Shown in pieces: positions 1 through 8,146 of a DNA stretch of 64,000 nucleotides. The notes beneath the pieces were generated by a model. That model had not been told where the DNA came from and did not search any database. It worked only from the letters and a program-made list of their open reading frames with translations. The DNA comes from Polynucleobacter paneuropaeus (GTDB taxonomy: Bacteria; Pseudomonadota; Gammaproteobacteria; Burkholderiales; Burkholderiaceae). The DNA lies in the NCBI RefSeq assembly GCF_003261235.1, contig NZ_CP030085.1, positions 310,001 through 374,000 of the forward strand, written 5' to 3'. Both the position numbers and the translations under genes were made by a program. Position 1 is the stretch's first letter, and the number at the start of each line of letters is the position of its first letter.

Positions 1-1
1 C

Positions 2-211
2 GGATTACGCGACATTGTTGACCATAAATCAACGGGGTATCTTGCTGAGCCTTATGACACTATAGATTTGGCAGCTGGCATAAACTTTGTTTTAAAAAAT
101 TCATCAAAATCACAGCTAGGGCTGGCGGCTCGAATTAAAGCGGAGAGGTGTTTTGATGCCAAAATAATTTCTAAAAAGTATAGAGATATTTATAGCGAGA
201 TAATAAAGTGA
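2..211 (+). CDS. Glycosyltransferase, C-terminal fragment (truncated by window edge)
   Basis: An open frame enters from the left edge and stops at TGA 209-211, giving about 69 residues. It begins GLRDIVDHKSTGYL and ends in a charged helix. The motif 'D..DH..TG.L..P.D...LA..I' is the usual C-terminal donor-binding tail of GT-B (GT4-type) glycosyltransferases, just after the conserved E-rich motif. It lies directly upstream of an acetyltransferase and more glycosyltransferases, so it probably belongs to the same surface-polysaccharide cluster. The acceptor and donor sugars cannot be told, and the start is outside the window. Confidence 0.7.
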   Translation, partial: GLRDIVDHKSTGYLAEPYDTIDLAAGINFVLKNSSKSQLGLAARIKAERCFDAKIISKKYRDIYSEIIK

Positions 212-366
212 CAACTCCAACTGCATAAAATTCTATAAGACTTGTAAAATATATGAAATTTTATAAGGGCTTAATATGGTTAATTTAGTTCACTTATGCA
301 ATATATTTCGAAAAATAGTGTGAATAATATAAAGTCTAAGCTAAAGACATACCCACAGGGATCATT

Positions 367-861
367 ATGATTCGCCATATCTTTAATATCATTTTCTGCC
401 TTTTGCCCCCAACGAGATTTTTTTCTTTTCGTAATTGCATGTTAAAAATAGCTGGAATTCGGGTGGGCTCACACACCTCTTTCTGTGGACGATCTTGGAT
501 TTATGGTCGAGGTAAATTAACAATAGGCAACCATACCTGGATTGGTCCTGGGGCAGTAATTTTTACCAATACTGAGGCGGAGATATTCATAGGCAATAAC
601 TGTGATGTAGGTCCCGGGGTTGAATTTATAACTGGCAGCCATAGGATTGGCTATTCAAGCAGGCGCGCTGGAGAGGGGTTTGCAAAATCAATAAAAGTTG
701 GAGATGGAGTTTGGATCGGTGCAAAAAGTATCATTCTGGGAGGTGTCACGATAGGTGCCGGCTCAATCATAGCAGCGGGTTCATTGGTGAGGGCTGATGT
801 ACCCAACAATTGCCTGGTCGCTGGTGTTCCAGGAGTTATAAAGAAAAAATTGGGTTTATGA
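367..861 (+). CDS. Hexapeptide-repeat O-acyltransferase (left-handed beta-helix)
   Basis: The 164-residue protein carries isoleucine-patch hexapeptide repeats from about residue 30 to the end (for example IGNHTWIGPGAVI, VGDGVWIGAKSIILGGVTIGAGS) and finishes with the typical LVAGVPGVIKKK tail of the maltose/colanic-acid acetyltransferase type. A His in 'TGSHRIG' matches the usual catalytic His position. Members transfer acetyl or another acyl group from a CoA donor to a sugar. It sits among glycosyltransferases, so a role in decorating an exopolysaccharide or O-antigen is inferred. Its stop overlaps the next gene's ATG (ATGA), implying translational coupling. Confidence 0.8.
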   Translation: MIRHIFNIIFCLLPPTRFFSFRNCMLKIAGIRVGSHTSFCGRSWIYGRGKLTIGNHTWIGPGAVIFTNTEAEIFIGNNCDVGPGVEFITGSHRIGYSSRRAGEGFAKSIKVGDGVWIGAKSIILGGVTIGAGSIIAAGSLVRADVPNNCLVAGVPGVIKKKLGL

Positions 862-2030
862 AGCGACGAGTAATTTTTATGTGTAATGCGTTAGATGACC
901 TTACAAGAATCGGGCGCGACATTACAACCGATAGTCCTGCAGCAACAAAAAAAATAATTATGCTTTGTAAGGCATTGCGCATAAGTGGTGTAACCGCAGT
1001 TATATTAAGCATGGGAAGAGGCGGTGAAATTGCATGCTGGAAAAATTTTTCGGCATTAGTTCGACGTGTCGATGGGGTGCCAATAATCTATATTCCATTC
1101 TCAACTATACCTATTTTTTCACATTTACTTTCATCAATAGCATTAGCCTACTGCATTTTTATATTACGTATACGGCGCTTTACACATTTAATTTACTACA
1201 ATCGTACCGCAACCTTCATTCCTTCGTTACTTTTGTCGAGAGTATTGGGGTATGTGAATATTCTCGATCTAGAGGACGGGGAAACATCAGGAGTTAGGAG
1301 TGTTTTAAAGTTTCTACAACTAAAAATAGTTTCTCAGTTGTTCGATAAGATCTGCATAAAAGCGCTATTGGCTTGTAGCGCACTAAAGGCTTTTACCTCC
1401 ATAAGACCTGTGCTTTGTTATTACGGTACAGCATCCCCTTCGCCAGCTACTCCTAGATTTCAATCTAAAAAGTTAACTGTTTTAATGAGTGGAACTTTAA
1501 GTCATGAAACTGGTGCTGAATTGCTGATAGATGCTATTGTGATGTTACGTCAAAAAAATGAGCCATGGGTAAGGGATATTAGATTTGAGATTACAGGAAA
1601 AGGGGAGAGTCTAGATCGATTTCATTTGCTGGCTTCCGAGCTATCCATTCCAAATTTAGTAGTTCATGGACGCCTTTCTAGTCCAGAGTATTTGAATATA
1701 TTGAGCAGCGCTGATATCGGTCTTTCGCTGAAATTAATCGGAGGGCCATATGCAAATACAACATTTCCATCAAAAGTTATTGAGTATGCAGCTAGCGGTG
1801 TTTTGGTTTTAACTACAGAAATTAGTGACGTGCGAAAGGTTCTTGGAGAGGGGGCAATTTATTTAAAGCGTGACGAACCATCCGAGCTTATTAAACTTTT
1901 AAAGTTTATAGCCCTTAACCAAAAAGACGCATTAAATTACTCAATAGTTGGGAGAGATGCTGTTCAAAAAATTTGTATGCCAAGGATTGCTGGTGAAAAA
2001 CTCTCTGAGTTTATTTTCGGATCAGTCTAG
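858..2030 (+). CDS. Glycosyltransferase, GT-B fold (GT4-like)
   Basis: Starting at the ATG that overlaps the previous stop, the protein has 390 residues. An N-terminal Rossmann half with hydrophobic segments is followed by a C-terminal half containing 'KLTVLMSGTLSHETG', 'ITGKGES', 'ADIGLSLK' and 'PSKVIEYAASG', the hallmarks of the donor-binding domain of retaining GT4 enzymes (usual length 350-420). An upstream in-frame extension to 810 exists but lies inside the acyltransferase gene and is less likely. It presumably adds one sugar to a surface polysaccharide; substrate unknown. Base composition is AT-rich compared with the photosynthesis genes downstream. Confidence 0.75.
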   Translation: MKRRVIFMCNALDDLTRIGRDITTDSPAATKKIIMLCKALRISGVTAVILSMGRGGEIACWKNFSALVRRVDGVPIIYIPFSTIPIFSHLLSSIALAYCIFILRIRRFTHLIYYNRTATFIPSLLLSRVLGYVNILDLEDGETSGVRSVLKFLQLKIVSQLFDKICIKALLACSALKAFTSIRPVLCYYGTASPSPATPRFQSKKLTVLMSGTLSHETGAELLIDAIVMLRQKNEPWVRDIRFEITGKGESLDRFHLLASELSIPNLVVHGRLSSPEYLNILSSADIGLSLKLIGGPYANTTFPSKVIEYAASGVLVLTTEISDVRKVLGEGAIYLKRDEPSELIKLLKFIALNQKDALNYSIVGRDAVQKICMPRIAGEKLSEFIFGSV

Positions 2031-2032
2031 TT

Positions 2033-3196
2033 GTGGGTTACGATATATACACATGGCAGTCAGTTCTTACTGACCATCAGGCTTATACCTACGAAGCCCT
2101 TGCCAAACAAGCTGGCGGCGAAGTAATACCTTATGTGGTAACAAAAGAAGATGAGATACGTAAAATACAGGGATGGCAGGACTTAAATCCTCTGTCAAGT
2201 AAAAAAAGGCTAATACCAAGAAACAATTTTTTTTGGTTTTGTTTTTCTGTTATTCGGGAGCAGCGAAATAGTGTTCATATATTTGCATCCCCATTTTCAG
2301 ACATAAGATTTATTCCATGTATGTTGTTCGCCTCATGGCTGGGCGCTGAATATTATATTATTTCCGAGTCTTACTCCCCAAGGCTTGATGGATATTTGCA
2401 GGAAACTTCCCCATTTTTTGGGTATATTAAAGTTTTGATTCGCCCTTGGCTATATAAGTTGTATGGATCATTACTTAAATCGTCTGTGGCTGGAATTTTT
2501 ACAATATCCCAACGTTCTCACGCTCAATTTCTGGGTGCAGGCTTTCCAATTAGTAAGTTATTTGGATTTGGCTATTTTATACCTCAGCAAATAAAAGACG
2601 TTGATCAGTCGAGAGACGATATGAGGTATTCATTTAATCCAACCCTTAAAATTATTTTTATAGGCAGCCTTCTAAAGACAAAAGGTTTTGATTTGCTAAT
2701 TGATGTTGGCAAGATTCTATGGAATCAAGGTTCAAAAATTTCGATAGATATGTATGGTCCAGGAAATTCTGATTTATTACGCTTTTCGTCAAGAAATATT
2801 CAGTATGGGGGGGTAATCCCATTTGGGAATTCTCAGGGTGTAATGGGTAAATATGATTTAGTGCTTGTTCCTAGCAGGTATGATGGATGGGGGGTGGTGG
2901 TTAACGAAGCGATTCTTGCTGGTGTACCGGTTATATGTAGTGACGAAGTGGGCGCTGGAGTCCTTATTGATAAATTTAATTGTGGAGTAAAGTTTAAGTC
3001 AGGTGATATTGATGAGTTATCCCATCAAATAATCAGGCTTGAAAAAAATGCTAAGTCGCTAAAGATATTGAAAGAGAATGCTGGCAAGGCTGTGAAATTT
3101 ATTGACCCAGAAATTGCGGCTATTTATATGCTCAGAATAATTAGAGCCCCTCATTCAGAGAGGGCGACCATACCATCACCTTGGTACAAGTCATGA
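2033..3196 (+). CDS. Glycosyltransferase, GT4-like
   Basis: The frame starts with GTG two bases after the previous stop and encodes 387 residues. The C-terminal half shows 'KIIFIGSLLKTKGFDLLID', 'MYGPG' and 'DLVLVPSRYDGWGVVVNEAILAGVPVI', the EX7E-containing donor site of GT4 enzymes. The N-terminal half would bind the acceptor. The final residues overlap the next gene's ATG (ATGA at 3193-3196). Tight spacing with both neighbours indicates one polysaccharide operon. Specific linkage not predictable. Confidence 0.8.
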   Translation: MGYDIYTWQSVLTDHQAYTYEALAKQAGGEVIPYVVTKEDEIRKIQGWQDLNPLSSKKRLIPRNNFFWFCFSVIREQRNSVHIFASPFSDIRFIPCMLFASWLGAEYYIISESYSPRLDGYLQETSPFFGYIKVLIRPWLYKLYGSLLKSSVAGIFTISQRSHAQFLGAGFPISKLFGFGYFIPQQIKDVDQSRDDMRYSFNPTLKIIFIGSLLKTKGFDLLIDVGKILWNQGSKISIDMYGPGNSDLLRFSSRNIQYGGVIPFGNSQGVMGKYDLVLVPSRYDGWGVVVNEAILAGVPVICSDEVGAGVLIDKFNCGVKFKSGDIDELSHQIIRLEKNAKSLKILKENAGKAVKFIDPEIAAIYMLRIIRAPHSERATIPSPWYKS

Positions 3197-4317
3197 TGTC
3201 TAAACCGTCATTAAGCAATGGTATAAGAGTTCACCTTACAAATGTAACTGGAGCGGGCGCAAGTCAGCTCCTAAAGTCGCTACTTCCTGCGTTAATCAGA
3301 GAAAATAATATACATATCTCCGAAATATATTTGCCGGATATCGGCCAACTATCTCATTTTAGTTCTACATCAAGAAACGTAGTGCTTCGTAGATATAAGC
3401 GTTATATGCCCAAAGTGATTTCAAGATTTTTGGAGTGCACTTTCTTGGCTTACAAATTTAATGGCGACTCACCCTTGCTAGTTTTGGGGGATATTCCACT
3501 TAGAGTTAGATCGCCACAAATTCTTTTTTTGCAGTCCCCGCACCTAACAAGGCCTGCTGGATCAAAATTAAAACTTAGTGAGTTGAAGTACGTAGTTGCC
3601 AGATTCATTTTTCGCTTTAATATGAATAGAGTTGACGCGTTTATTGTTCAGAGCAAAATTATGCGAGATACCCTCATTGACACATATCCATCAATCCGGG
3701 AAAGGGTTCATGTTGTTTCTCATCCAGTGCCAGAGTGGTTATTAGCCTGTAAATTTCAGCGAGATCCAATCCCCCTAATTGAAGAGCGGGGCCTTCGATT
3801 AATATATCCATCAGCAGATTACCCGCATAAGAATCACAAGATACTTAGCAAAATACAAAAAACACAATCTGTGAAATGGCCGGTTTTAGAGCTTAAGTTG
3901 ACGCTTAATAACGTCATTAATCCCGCTCCTACGATACCATGGGTCCATTGCGTCGGTTTTCTCTCTCCGAGCGAATTGATTGACGCCTATAAAGGGGTCG
4001 ATGCTTTATTATTTTTGTCAAACAAAGAAAGTTTTGGATTTCCATTATTGGAAGCGATGTTTTTAGGTTTGCCGGTAATTTGTCCTGATCTGCCTTATGC
4101 GCATGCTCTTTGTGGAAAGGGGGCAATATATTTTGATCCTGACAGTATTGAATCTCTTGAGAATGCTTTAAATAGATTAAAAGATTTGCTTAAAAAGGGC
4201 TGGAAGCCAGATTGGAATGCCAGCCTTAGTTCTGTGCCAAAAAGCTGGGATAGCGTGGCTGCAAGTATCTCTAGAATAGCTATAAATACTAAAAAGATTG
4301 CAGGATGCGATGAATAA
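3193..4317 (+). CDS. Glycosyltransferase, GT4-like
   Basis: The 374-residue protein is taken from the ATG overlapping the previous stop; a TTG twelve bases upstream is in frame but less likely. 'YPSADYPHKNHKIL' and 'VDALLFLSNKESFGFPLLEAMFLGLPVICPD' are the GT4 nucleotide-sugar site with the E-(7)-E pair. It is the third GT-B enzyme in a row, so the cluster probably assembles a multi-sugar repeat unit. Its stop lies a few bases after the start codon of the next gene. Confidence 0.78.
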   Translation: MMSKPSLSNGIRVHLTNVTGAGASQLLKSLLPALIRENNIHISEIYLPDIGQLSHFSSTSRNVVLRRYKRYMPKVISRFLECTFLAYKFNGDSPLLVLGDIPLRVRSPQILFLQSPHLTRPAGSKLKLSELKYVVARFIFRFNMNRVDAFIVQSKIMRDTLIDTYPSIRERVHVVSHPVPEWLLACKFQRDPIPLIEERGLRLIYPSADYPHKNHKILSKIQKTQSVKWPVLELKLTLNNVINPAPTIPWVHCVGFLSPSELIDAYKGVDALLFLSNKESFGFPLLEAMFLGLPVICPDLPYAHALCGKGAIYFDPDSIESLENALNRLKDLLKKGWKPDWNASLSSVPKSWDSVAASISRIAINTKKIAGCDE

Positions 4318-5059
4318 TTCGAAAATTTCAATCATTACTGTTGTTTATAATCGCGAGGACCTGATTGCTCAAGCAGTCATGAGCGTGCAAAGTCAGGATT
4401 ACCCATTCATAGAGCATGTAATAATTGATGGTGCCTCTAATGATAGAACAGTGCAAGTTATAAAAAGTCTAATTCGAGATGAAGATATTCTCGTAAGTGA
4501 GCCAGATAAAGGAATTTATGATGCACTGAATAAAGGGATTCGTTATTCTAGTGGAGGTGTTATTGGCGTTCTCCACTCCGATGATTTTTTTGCTGACCAA
4601 TCTGTCATCTCAGAAGTAGTAAAGATTTTTGAAAACCCTTCGGTAGATATTGTTTATGGTGATTTAGATTACGTATCCAAATCTGATTCAACCAAAACAA
4701 TTCGTCATTGGATTGCTGGGCAGTTTTCAAAAGATAAGCTTTCTTGGGGGTGGATGCCTCCTCACCCTACTATATTTATTAGGCGCAGCGTTATTGACGA
4801 TTACGGCACATATGACACAAGCTATAGAATTTCAGGAGACTATGATGCAATTCTTCGTTACTTTAGTCGGGGCGATATTCAATCCGCTTACATAGAGCGT
4901 GTTTTGATAAAAATGCGAGTCGGGGGTCAGAGCAATAGGTCTTTAAATCATTTATTAATTAAGATGAGGGAGGACTATCGAGCTCTAAGATGCTATAAAG
5001 TCGGCGGTATCTGTGCTTTATTCTGGAAAAGTTTAAGCAAAGCCCACCAATTTTTCTAA
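4310..5059 (+). CDS. Glycosyltransferase family 2 (WcaA/WcaE-like)
   Basis: The 249-residue protein begins MNNSKISIITVVYNRED, the classic N-terminal beta strand of GT-A family 2 enzymes. It continues with 'VIIDGASNDRT', the acidic 'HSDD' metal/nucleotide motif near residue 90 and 'GDYDAILRY' with the putative catalytic Asp. ATG 4310 is preferred over the in-frame TTG at 4298 and overlaps the previous gene by eight bases. It is cytoplasmic, using a nucleotide-sugar donor. It is the last gene of the polysaccharide cluster before a non-coding stretch and mobile elements. Confidence 0.82.
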   Translation: MNNSKISIITVVYNREDLIAQAVMSVQSQDYPFIEHVIIDGASNDRTVQVIKSLIRDEDILVSEPDKGIYDALNKGIRYSSGGVIGVLHSDDFFADQSVISEVVKIFENPSVDIVYGDLDYVSKSDSTKTIRHWIAGQFSKDKLSWGWMPPHPTIFIRRSVIDDYGTYDTSYRISGDYDAILRYFSRGDIQSAYIERVLIKMRVGGQSNRSLNHLLIKMREDYRALRCYKVGGICALFWKSLSKAHQFF

Positions 5060-5430
5060 ACTTTTAGTTTTTCGCTGCTTGCGCATAAATAGATCCAACT
5101 AATATTAGCTCTATATGCAATTTACTTCCTACTTTTATGGGTAGGATCGCTATGGCTCTATGCGATAGTTTCATTAAAGTTAAAGCATGTTGCCCGCTAG
5201 TCTATCTCTTAAAGGATTCATCTTGGAAACTTTTATTGGATCTTAGTCAATTTTGCGTACATACCCCTTGACGACTACAGGGGCATTATTTCGGCTTCTC
5301 AGTGTGGGTTTATTCATAAGCTGCAAGTGACCGTCCCACGCCTAATTTTTCGTTAACTTTTTCTTCTGGGTTTATATCTCTAAGAAGATTTTTTTCACTT
5401 CTCACGCTTAAATTTCCCTCTGAGTGTAAA

Positions 5431-5473
5431 TTTAAGCAGATAAATCAACTATTAGTTGATTTATCTGCTTAAA
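5431..5473. repeat. 43-bp palindrome, 21-bp arms around one base
   Basis: Arm 5431-5451 (starts TTTAAGCAGATAAATC) is the exact reverse complement of 5453-5473, with a single T between. The sequence is AT-rich and not followed by a long T-run on either strand. It could act as a bidirectional transcription stop for the converging glycosyltransferase operon and recombinase gene, or be a recombinase/transposon recognition site. Confidence 0.75.
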
Positions 5474-5536
5474 AATAAACCACTGATTACCCTCAGAATT
5501 CAGTCGCCCTCAAATTTTTAAGCATTTCGATTCAAA

Positions 5537-5601
5537 TTCGCACTACTTGTACTTTATGGTGGACCAAATTGCAGTTTATGGGGACCAACTTGCACTATAT
5601 G
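5537..5601. repeat. Three imperfect 21-22-bp direct repeats, possible IS remnant
   Basis: Units ending at 5558, 5580 and 5601 all end in '(T)ATG'. The second and third read GTGGACCAAATTGCAGTTTATG-like and GGGACCAACTTGCACTATATG-like; the first is more diverged. Spaced short terminal repeats of this kind occur at ends of some insertion sequences (IS21-type ends are one example), so a decayed IS end is possible. No transposase fragment is visible next to it. Confidence 0.35.
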
Positions 5602-5648
5602 GGTAAACCCACCGTGGGGTTTAGTGCGCAACTGTAGATTGTTAAATC

Positions 5649-6611
5649 CTAGCTAGCTCTAACGCTGTGCTCCAGATATCTCATAACAGTATCAGTCTTG
5701 GACCATCTTCCGCGTTGCATGATGATTGGCATGCTTGCTCCCGAATTGAGTAAATCCTGCGCGGCACCTACTCTCATTGAATGGCCGCTGATCCCTTCAA
5801 TAACTAATTCATCGAGTCCTGCATTCCTGGCTATTCGTTTGTATATGCGATTGACCTGACCTGAACCCAGACTGCTGAGTGAAATTCTTCCCCCGCGGTC
5901 AATACCGACCATGAGGTATTCCTGTCCTTCAGGAAGTTCATTCATCCACTCCACCAATGCTAGATGGGCTCTTCGACTTAGATGTAGCCATTTCCTTGTG
6001 GAGTCTTGATCGGTCTTGCTTTTTCTCAGGAGAATGGATGAAGTCTCAGTACCATTCTGAATGTTGATTTTGATATCCTTGACTTTTAGCGAGACTAATT
6101 CACTACGTCTGCATAGGGTGTCATAGGCCACTAGCAATAAAGCCCTATCTCGAATGCCTCTAATCGAATCATCGGTAGCTAATAACAACTTCTCCAAGGT
6201 ATCTGCATTGATGCTGCCAGCCTGACTACATGAGCGCCCTAACTTGCGATGCATTCTGCGCATCTCAAGAACGACATCTGGATCTTTGGTGGGGTCTGGA
6301 TGGCGATTGAGTTTATGAATGGTTGCGATACCAGCTACTGCTCTTCGAATGCTGGCAGATGATCTCTTACCATCACTCATTTTTATAATAAAGCTTGCGA
6401 TTGTCCGAGGGTGAGTGGGTAATGCATTCTCCTCTTCTTCATCGCAAAAGTGAATCAGTTCATTAAAGTCCGCTTTGTAAGCTCGAATGCTTGCTGGTGC
6501 ATATGAACTGACCTGATTTTTAGTACCACTCCAGAAGAGAGGATTTTTGATAATTGAACTGACCTGATTTTTAGTACCACTCCAGAAGAGAGGATTTTTG
6601 ATAATCTTCAC
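5649..6611 (-). CDS. Tyrosine recombinase/integrase with IS-derived N-terminus
   Basis: The 320-residue frame contains a SAM-like core-binding domain (about 37-130) and a catalytic domain with the expected residues: Arg in 'TLCRRSELVSL' (168/169), Lys near 201, 'GHSMR' (H277, R280), W303 and the nucleophile Tyr in 'MRYLEH' (Y312). Residues 1-36 are a tandem repeat of IIKNPLFWSGTKNQVSS encoded entirely by the duplicated left end of the adjacent IS element, ending exactly at the IS border (6504). The native N-terminus was therefore replaced; only a short piece should be missing. Initiation would be at GTG 6609-6611 with no clear ribosome site. The catalytic part is intact but expression is doubtful. 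Confidence 0.75.
   Translation of the reverse strand: MKIIKNPLFWSGTKNQVSSIIKNPLFWSGTKNQVSSYAPASIRAYKADFNELIHFCDEEEENALPTHPRTIASFIIKMSDGKRSSASIRRAVAGIATIHKLNRHPDPTKDPDVVLEMRRMHRKLGRSCSQAGSINADTLEKLLLATDDSIRGIRDRALLLVAYDTLCRRSELVSLKVKDIKINIQNGTETSSILLRKSKTDQDSTRKWLHLSRRAHLALVEWMNELPEGQEYLMVGIDRGGRISLSSLGSGQVNRIYKRIARNAGLDELVIEGISGHSMRVGAAQDLLNSGASMPIIMQRGRWSKTDTVMRYLEHSVRAS
6504..6605. repeat. 51-bp tandem duplication of the IS left terminal repeat
   Basis: Positions 6504-6554 and 6555-6605 are identical 51-bp units beginning TGAACTGACCTG. The unit aligns, with small gaps, with the reverse complement of the right IS end at about 7824-7871 (TGAACTG, then CCACT, AGAGAG, TTTTT in common), so it is the left terminal inverted repeat present twice. 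Confidence 0.85.
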
Positions 6612-6629
6612 CTTAAAGGAGTGCTAAAT

Positions 6630-6911
6630 ATGGCAAAAGGCCAACGTCTTAAACCCGAGCAAATCGTCACCTTATTGCGTCAAATCGATGTTTTAACCAC
6701 CAATGGCAAAACCTTAGCTCAAGCTTGTAAAGAAGTGGGAACGGTTGAGCAAAGCTACTATCGCTGGCGCAAGATCTATGGTGGTATGAAGGTCGATCAG
6801 GCAAAGAAGTACAAAGATCTGGAACTGGAAAATACCCGGCTTAAGAAGCTCGTAGCGGACTTATCACTACGAGAGGTGATGCTCAAGGAAGTCATTAAGG
6901 GAAACTTCTAA
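6630..6911 (+). CDS. IS3-family transposase OrfA
   Basis: The 93-residue protein (MAKGQRLKPEQIVTLLRQID...) has an N-terminal helix-turn-helix ('KTLAQACKEVGTVEQSYYRWRKIYGG') followed by a leucine-zipper-like segment ('YKDLELENTRLKKLVADLSL'), the standard OrfA layout for IS-end binding and multimerisation. ATG 6630 is chosen because AAAGGAG lies 8 bases upstream; a GTG at 6621 is also in frame. It works with OrfB, usually by programmed -1 frameshifting near its end. Confidence 0.85.
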   Translation: MAKGQRLKPEQIVTLLRQIDVLTTNGKTLAQACKEVGTVEQSYYRWRKIYGGMKVDQAKKYKDLELENTRLKKLVADLSLREVMLKEVIKGNF

Positions 6912-6970
6912 GCTTACGACCAGCGGAAGTCCCTTCAGGGACTAGGCGTAAAAATGCAGCGCAGCTGCTC

Positions 6971-7819
6971 ATGGACCAGCATTCTATCTCTGAGCGGACT
7001 GCCTGCAGTTTAGTGGGGCTATCTAGAGCAGCGTATCGCTATATGCCATTGCCTAGAGATGACGAAGAGCCCCTTAGAGCCGAAGTCATCCGCATGGCCA
7101 GCACCTATGGCCGTTACGGTTATAGATTTATTGCGGGCATGATGCGTAACGCTGGTTGGGGGCAAGCGACTACCGCTAAGGTTGCTCGCATCTGGCGGCA
7201 AGAGGGTCTGAAGATCCCACAAAAGCAGCCTCCTAGAGGCAGGCTCTGGCTCTCCGATGGTAGTTGTATGAGGCTAAGAGCCAACCACCCAAATCATGTT
7301 TGGAGTTATGATTTTGTCTTTATTAGAGATGCTTATGGTGGCAAGATCCGGATGCTCACCATGATTGTCCCTAAAGGGATTTCCTTTGGTCATGAGTTCA
7401 CCAGGAAATGCTTAACGATCCACTGCGCTAGAAGGATTGGCTCGATCCAAGTGATTGAGCAGTTGGCGAACGCCATGATTACTCACGGCATCCCCGAGCA
7501 CATCCGAAGTGATAATGGCCCAGAATTTATTGCTAAAGAGCTGCGTAGTTGGTTATCTGGCATTGGAGTAAAGACAGCCTACATTGAACCCGGGAGCCCT
7601 TGGGAGAATGGTTTTTGTGAAAGCTTTAACGGCACCTTTAGGGACAACCTTTTGGATGGGGAGATCTTTTATAGCTTAAAAGAAGCCCAGATCATCGTGG
7701 GGGAGTGGGTTAAGCATTACAACCATGTCAGGCCGCATAGCGCTTTAGGTTACAGACCACCAGCACCCCAAACCCAAGTACCCCAAATAATACAAAATCA
7801 ACCCATGTTGCTGCAATGA
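6971..7819 (+). CDS. IS3-family transposase OrfB (DDE integrase core)
   Basis: 282 residues from ATG 6971; the frame continues open upstream to about 6902 (..KLLSLRPAEVPSGTRRKNA..), the usual overlap for OrfAB fusion. It has an N-terminal HTH_21-type region and an rve catalytic core with Asp in 'WSYDFVF', Asp in 'RSDNGPEF' and Glu 35 residues later in 'ENGFCESFN'. Between the first two Asp there are about eight extra residues ('VPKGISFGH' where the family normally reads 'ID' before EFTR), consistent with a 24-bp in-frame insertion that removes a conserved Asp. The enzyme may be impaired. Confidence 0.85.
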   Translation: MDQHSISERTACSLVGLSRAAYRYMPLPRDDEEPLRAEVIRMASTYGRYGYRFIAGMMRNAGWGQATTAKVARIWRQEGLKIPQKQPPRGRLWLSDGSCMRLRANHPNHVWSYDFVFIRDAYGGKIRMLTMIVPKGISFGHEFTRKCLTIHCARRIGSIQVIEQLANAMITHGIPEHIRSDNGPEFIAKELRSWLSGIGVKTAYIEPGSPWENGFCESFNGTFRDNLLDGEIFYSLKEAQIIVGEWVKHYNHVRPHSALGYRPPAPQTQVPQIIQNQPMLLQ

Positions 7820-7932
7820 TTTACTATAGAAAAACTCTCTTTGGTAGTGGACCTAAATTGACAGCAGTTCACACTAAATCCCTTTTTGTCTTAATATAAG
7901 CAAAGATTAATAGTTTAATTTTAGGAATTAAT

Positions 7933-8094
7933 ATGTTTGCAAAAACAATACTCAGCGTTCTCTCCCTTGGTATAACGATAGTAGGGTTAGTGCTATTTTT
8001 TAATACTGGTGAGTATTACATCTTCATTATTGGTATGGCATGCTATTTTTTAGCTACTATATCAAGCTCTTTTTTCAAAAGCTGGAATAAATAG
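7933..8094 (+). CDS. Small two-span membrane protein (53 aa), unknown
   Basis: ATG 7933 preceded by AGGA seven bases upstream; stop TAG 8092-8094. The product MFAKTILSVLSLGITIVGL... is hydrophobic with two predicted membrane segments (about 5-23 and 29-46) separated by 'NTGEYY', and a basic C-terminus (FKSWNK). I do not recognise a family. It lies between the IS right end and ispH and is transcribed toward ispH's 3' end. The ribosome site and uniform hydrophobicity favour a real gene. Confidence 0.5.
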   Translation: MFAKTILSVLSLGITIVGLVLFFNTGEYYIFIIGMACYFLATISSSFFKSWNK

Positions 8095-8146
8095 TCCTCA
8101 TTATTGGACGTATTTTATTTCTAGAAATAGAAATTAAGCGGGATGC

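Larger units (their letters stand above)
5060..5648. other. Non-coding stretch between the polysaccharide cluster and the recombinase gene
   Basis: I see no convincing gene in these roughly 590 bases: reading frames are short and lack recognisable motifs. The stretch holds a 43-bp near-perfect palindrome (5431-5473) and three degenerate repeats near 5537-5601, both listed separately. It looks like degraded intergenic or mobile-element DNA marking the boundary between the surface-polysaccharide genes and the photosynthesis island. Confidence 0.6.
6555..7871 (+). mobile_element. IS3-family insertion sequence with duplicated left end
   Basis: About 1.32 kb bounded by imperfect inverted repeats that both start TGAACTG (left 6555, with an extra copy from 6504; right ending 7871). 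It holds the usual two overlapping frames, orfA (6630-6911) and orfB (6971-7819). The orfB frame is open upstream back to about 6902, so a -1 frameshift could give an OrfAB fusion transposase. I see no matching target duplication: bases before 6504 (CATA) and after 7871 (CACT) differ, suggesting rearrangement after insertion. Confidence 0.8.

Noticed and set aside
5100..5300. Remnant of a sugar transferase in the non-coding gap
   Set aside because: A short hydrophobic frame exists near 5110-5200 but it is interrupted and has no motif I can name.
6504..7875. Target-site duplication flanking the IS element
   Set aside because: The bases next to either possible left end (CATA or TAAT) do not match those after the right end (CACT).
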